Below are positions 63,852 through 64,000 of a stretch of 64,000 nt of DNA, piece by piece. The first letter of the stretch is position 1, and the number at the start of each line of letters is the position of its first letter. Source of the DNA: Humidesulfovibrio sp. (GTDB lineage: Bacteria; Desulfobacterota; Desulfovibrionia; Desulfovibrionales; Desulfovibrionaceae); NCBI RefSeq assembly GCF_031082295.1, contig NZ_JAVHLD010000012.1:24606-88605 (forward strand). Direction: 5' to 3'. The position numbers and the translations under genes are program-made. Below the pieces are notes generated by a model. It was not told the origin of the DNA. It ran no database searches and saw only the letters and a program-made list of their open reading frames with translations.

Positions 63852-64000
63852 ATGGTCACAGACAGATTCGGCAAGACATTGTGAATTCAGGATGAACTGG
63901 GCCGGTTTGAAGAACTTCGGCCCTGTCCAGGGTACAATGACCGCACGCGCGGCGGCGGCGAGCCCGACTGGTGGGTGGTGGCCAGGCCCAGGGACTGGAC
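63852..64000 (+). CDS. Partial reading frame with in-frame TGA at codon 11
   Basis: ATG 63852 has GGAGG 6 nt upstream and a good promoter. The frame reads MVTDRFGKTL, then TGA at 63882-63884, then continues open to the edge as IQDELGRFEELRPCPGYNDR..GEPDWWVVARPRDW. The downstream part has protein-like composition, while the other two frames do not look better. Options are: TGA read as selenocysteine, a leader peptide of ten residues followed by separate initiation, a nonsense mutation, or a sequence error. I do not recognise the family. Confidence 0.35.

Overview
The window is GC-rich, gene-dense chromosomal DNA that reads like a Gram-negative, anaerobic, sulfate-reducing bacterium of the Desulfovibrio group (Desulfovibrionales). 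This is inference, not a match. It rests on a small single-domain siroheme sulfite reductase of the kind described from Desulfovibrio, a selenocysteine-containing SelD, an IspD-IspF fusion, a C4 zinc-ribbon protein next to nif3 and rnpB, many lipoproteins, and abundant GGGGC..GCCCC intergenic palindromes. I see no phage, transposase, CRISPR array or plasmid backbone.

Layout. 0-2 kb: a reverse-strand metal-transport group (PRC-barrel protein, 59-aa membrane protein, NRAMP-like transporter). 2-9 kb: Tat-exported alkaline phosphatase, a MacB/FtsX-type ABC permease with its ATPase, RsgA, and a second FtsX-type permease without an ATPase. 9-15 kb: a coiled-coil secreted protein and the nitrogen-control operon amtB-glnB-glnD. 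15-24 kb: Sel1-repeat lipoprotein, two Hsp20 proteins, a small secreted Cys-rich protein, a DUF362 ferredoxin-type protein, a CBS protein, radA and fabD. 23-28 kb: radical SAM protein, ispDF, RNase P RNA, zinc-ribbon protein, nif3 and a CAT-anticodon tRNA. 28-34 kb: a translationally coupled surface-glycan operon (deacetylase-GT4 fusion, GT2, Cys-cluster protein, heptose-phosphate adenylyltransferase), with a divergent sigma54 activator that has a pseudo-receiver. 35-38 kb: class II photolyase and the recoded selD. 38-53 kb: a long run of envelope proteins (PEGA lipoprotein, LecA-like/caspase lipoprotein, secreted FGE-like protein, esterase, membrane-anchored PCMT-like methyltransferase, a TPR-CsgG-like-Hint protein, NlpC/P60 and BON lipoproteins, a VCBS-type protein) mixed with housekeeping RNA-modifying enzymes and the sulfite reductase. 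53-60 kb: a GH17-like membrane protein, a PAS-GGDEF cyclase, an EAL/HDOD protein and a 943-aa coiled-coil pseudo-kinase. 60-64 kb: DMT exporter, SfsA, VOC protein, DUF2087 protein, and a partial gene with an in-frame TGA.

The most notable observations are these. (1) A modular family of intergenic elements (three long copies, several short ones) has inverted ends and two internal hairpins whose stems co-vary between copies. (2) selD is interrupted by TGA at codon 25 followed by a SECIS-like hairpin, so the organism encodes selenocysteine. The last gene in the window also has an in-frame TGA followed by a hairpin at similar spacing. (3) A secreted TPR/CsgG-like protein ends in a Hint (intein-like) domain. 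(4) A lectin-like/caspase lipoprotein carries an intact His-Cys dyad. (5) Two signalling proteins, a sigma54 activator and a histidine-kinase-like protein, have lost their phospho-accepting residues.

Functions are from motif recognition by eye. No database search was run. Start codons were chosen from Shine-Dalgarno (SD) sequences and signal peptides where visible.
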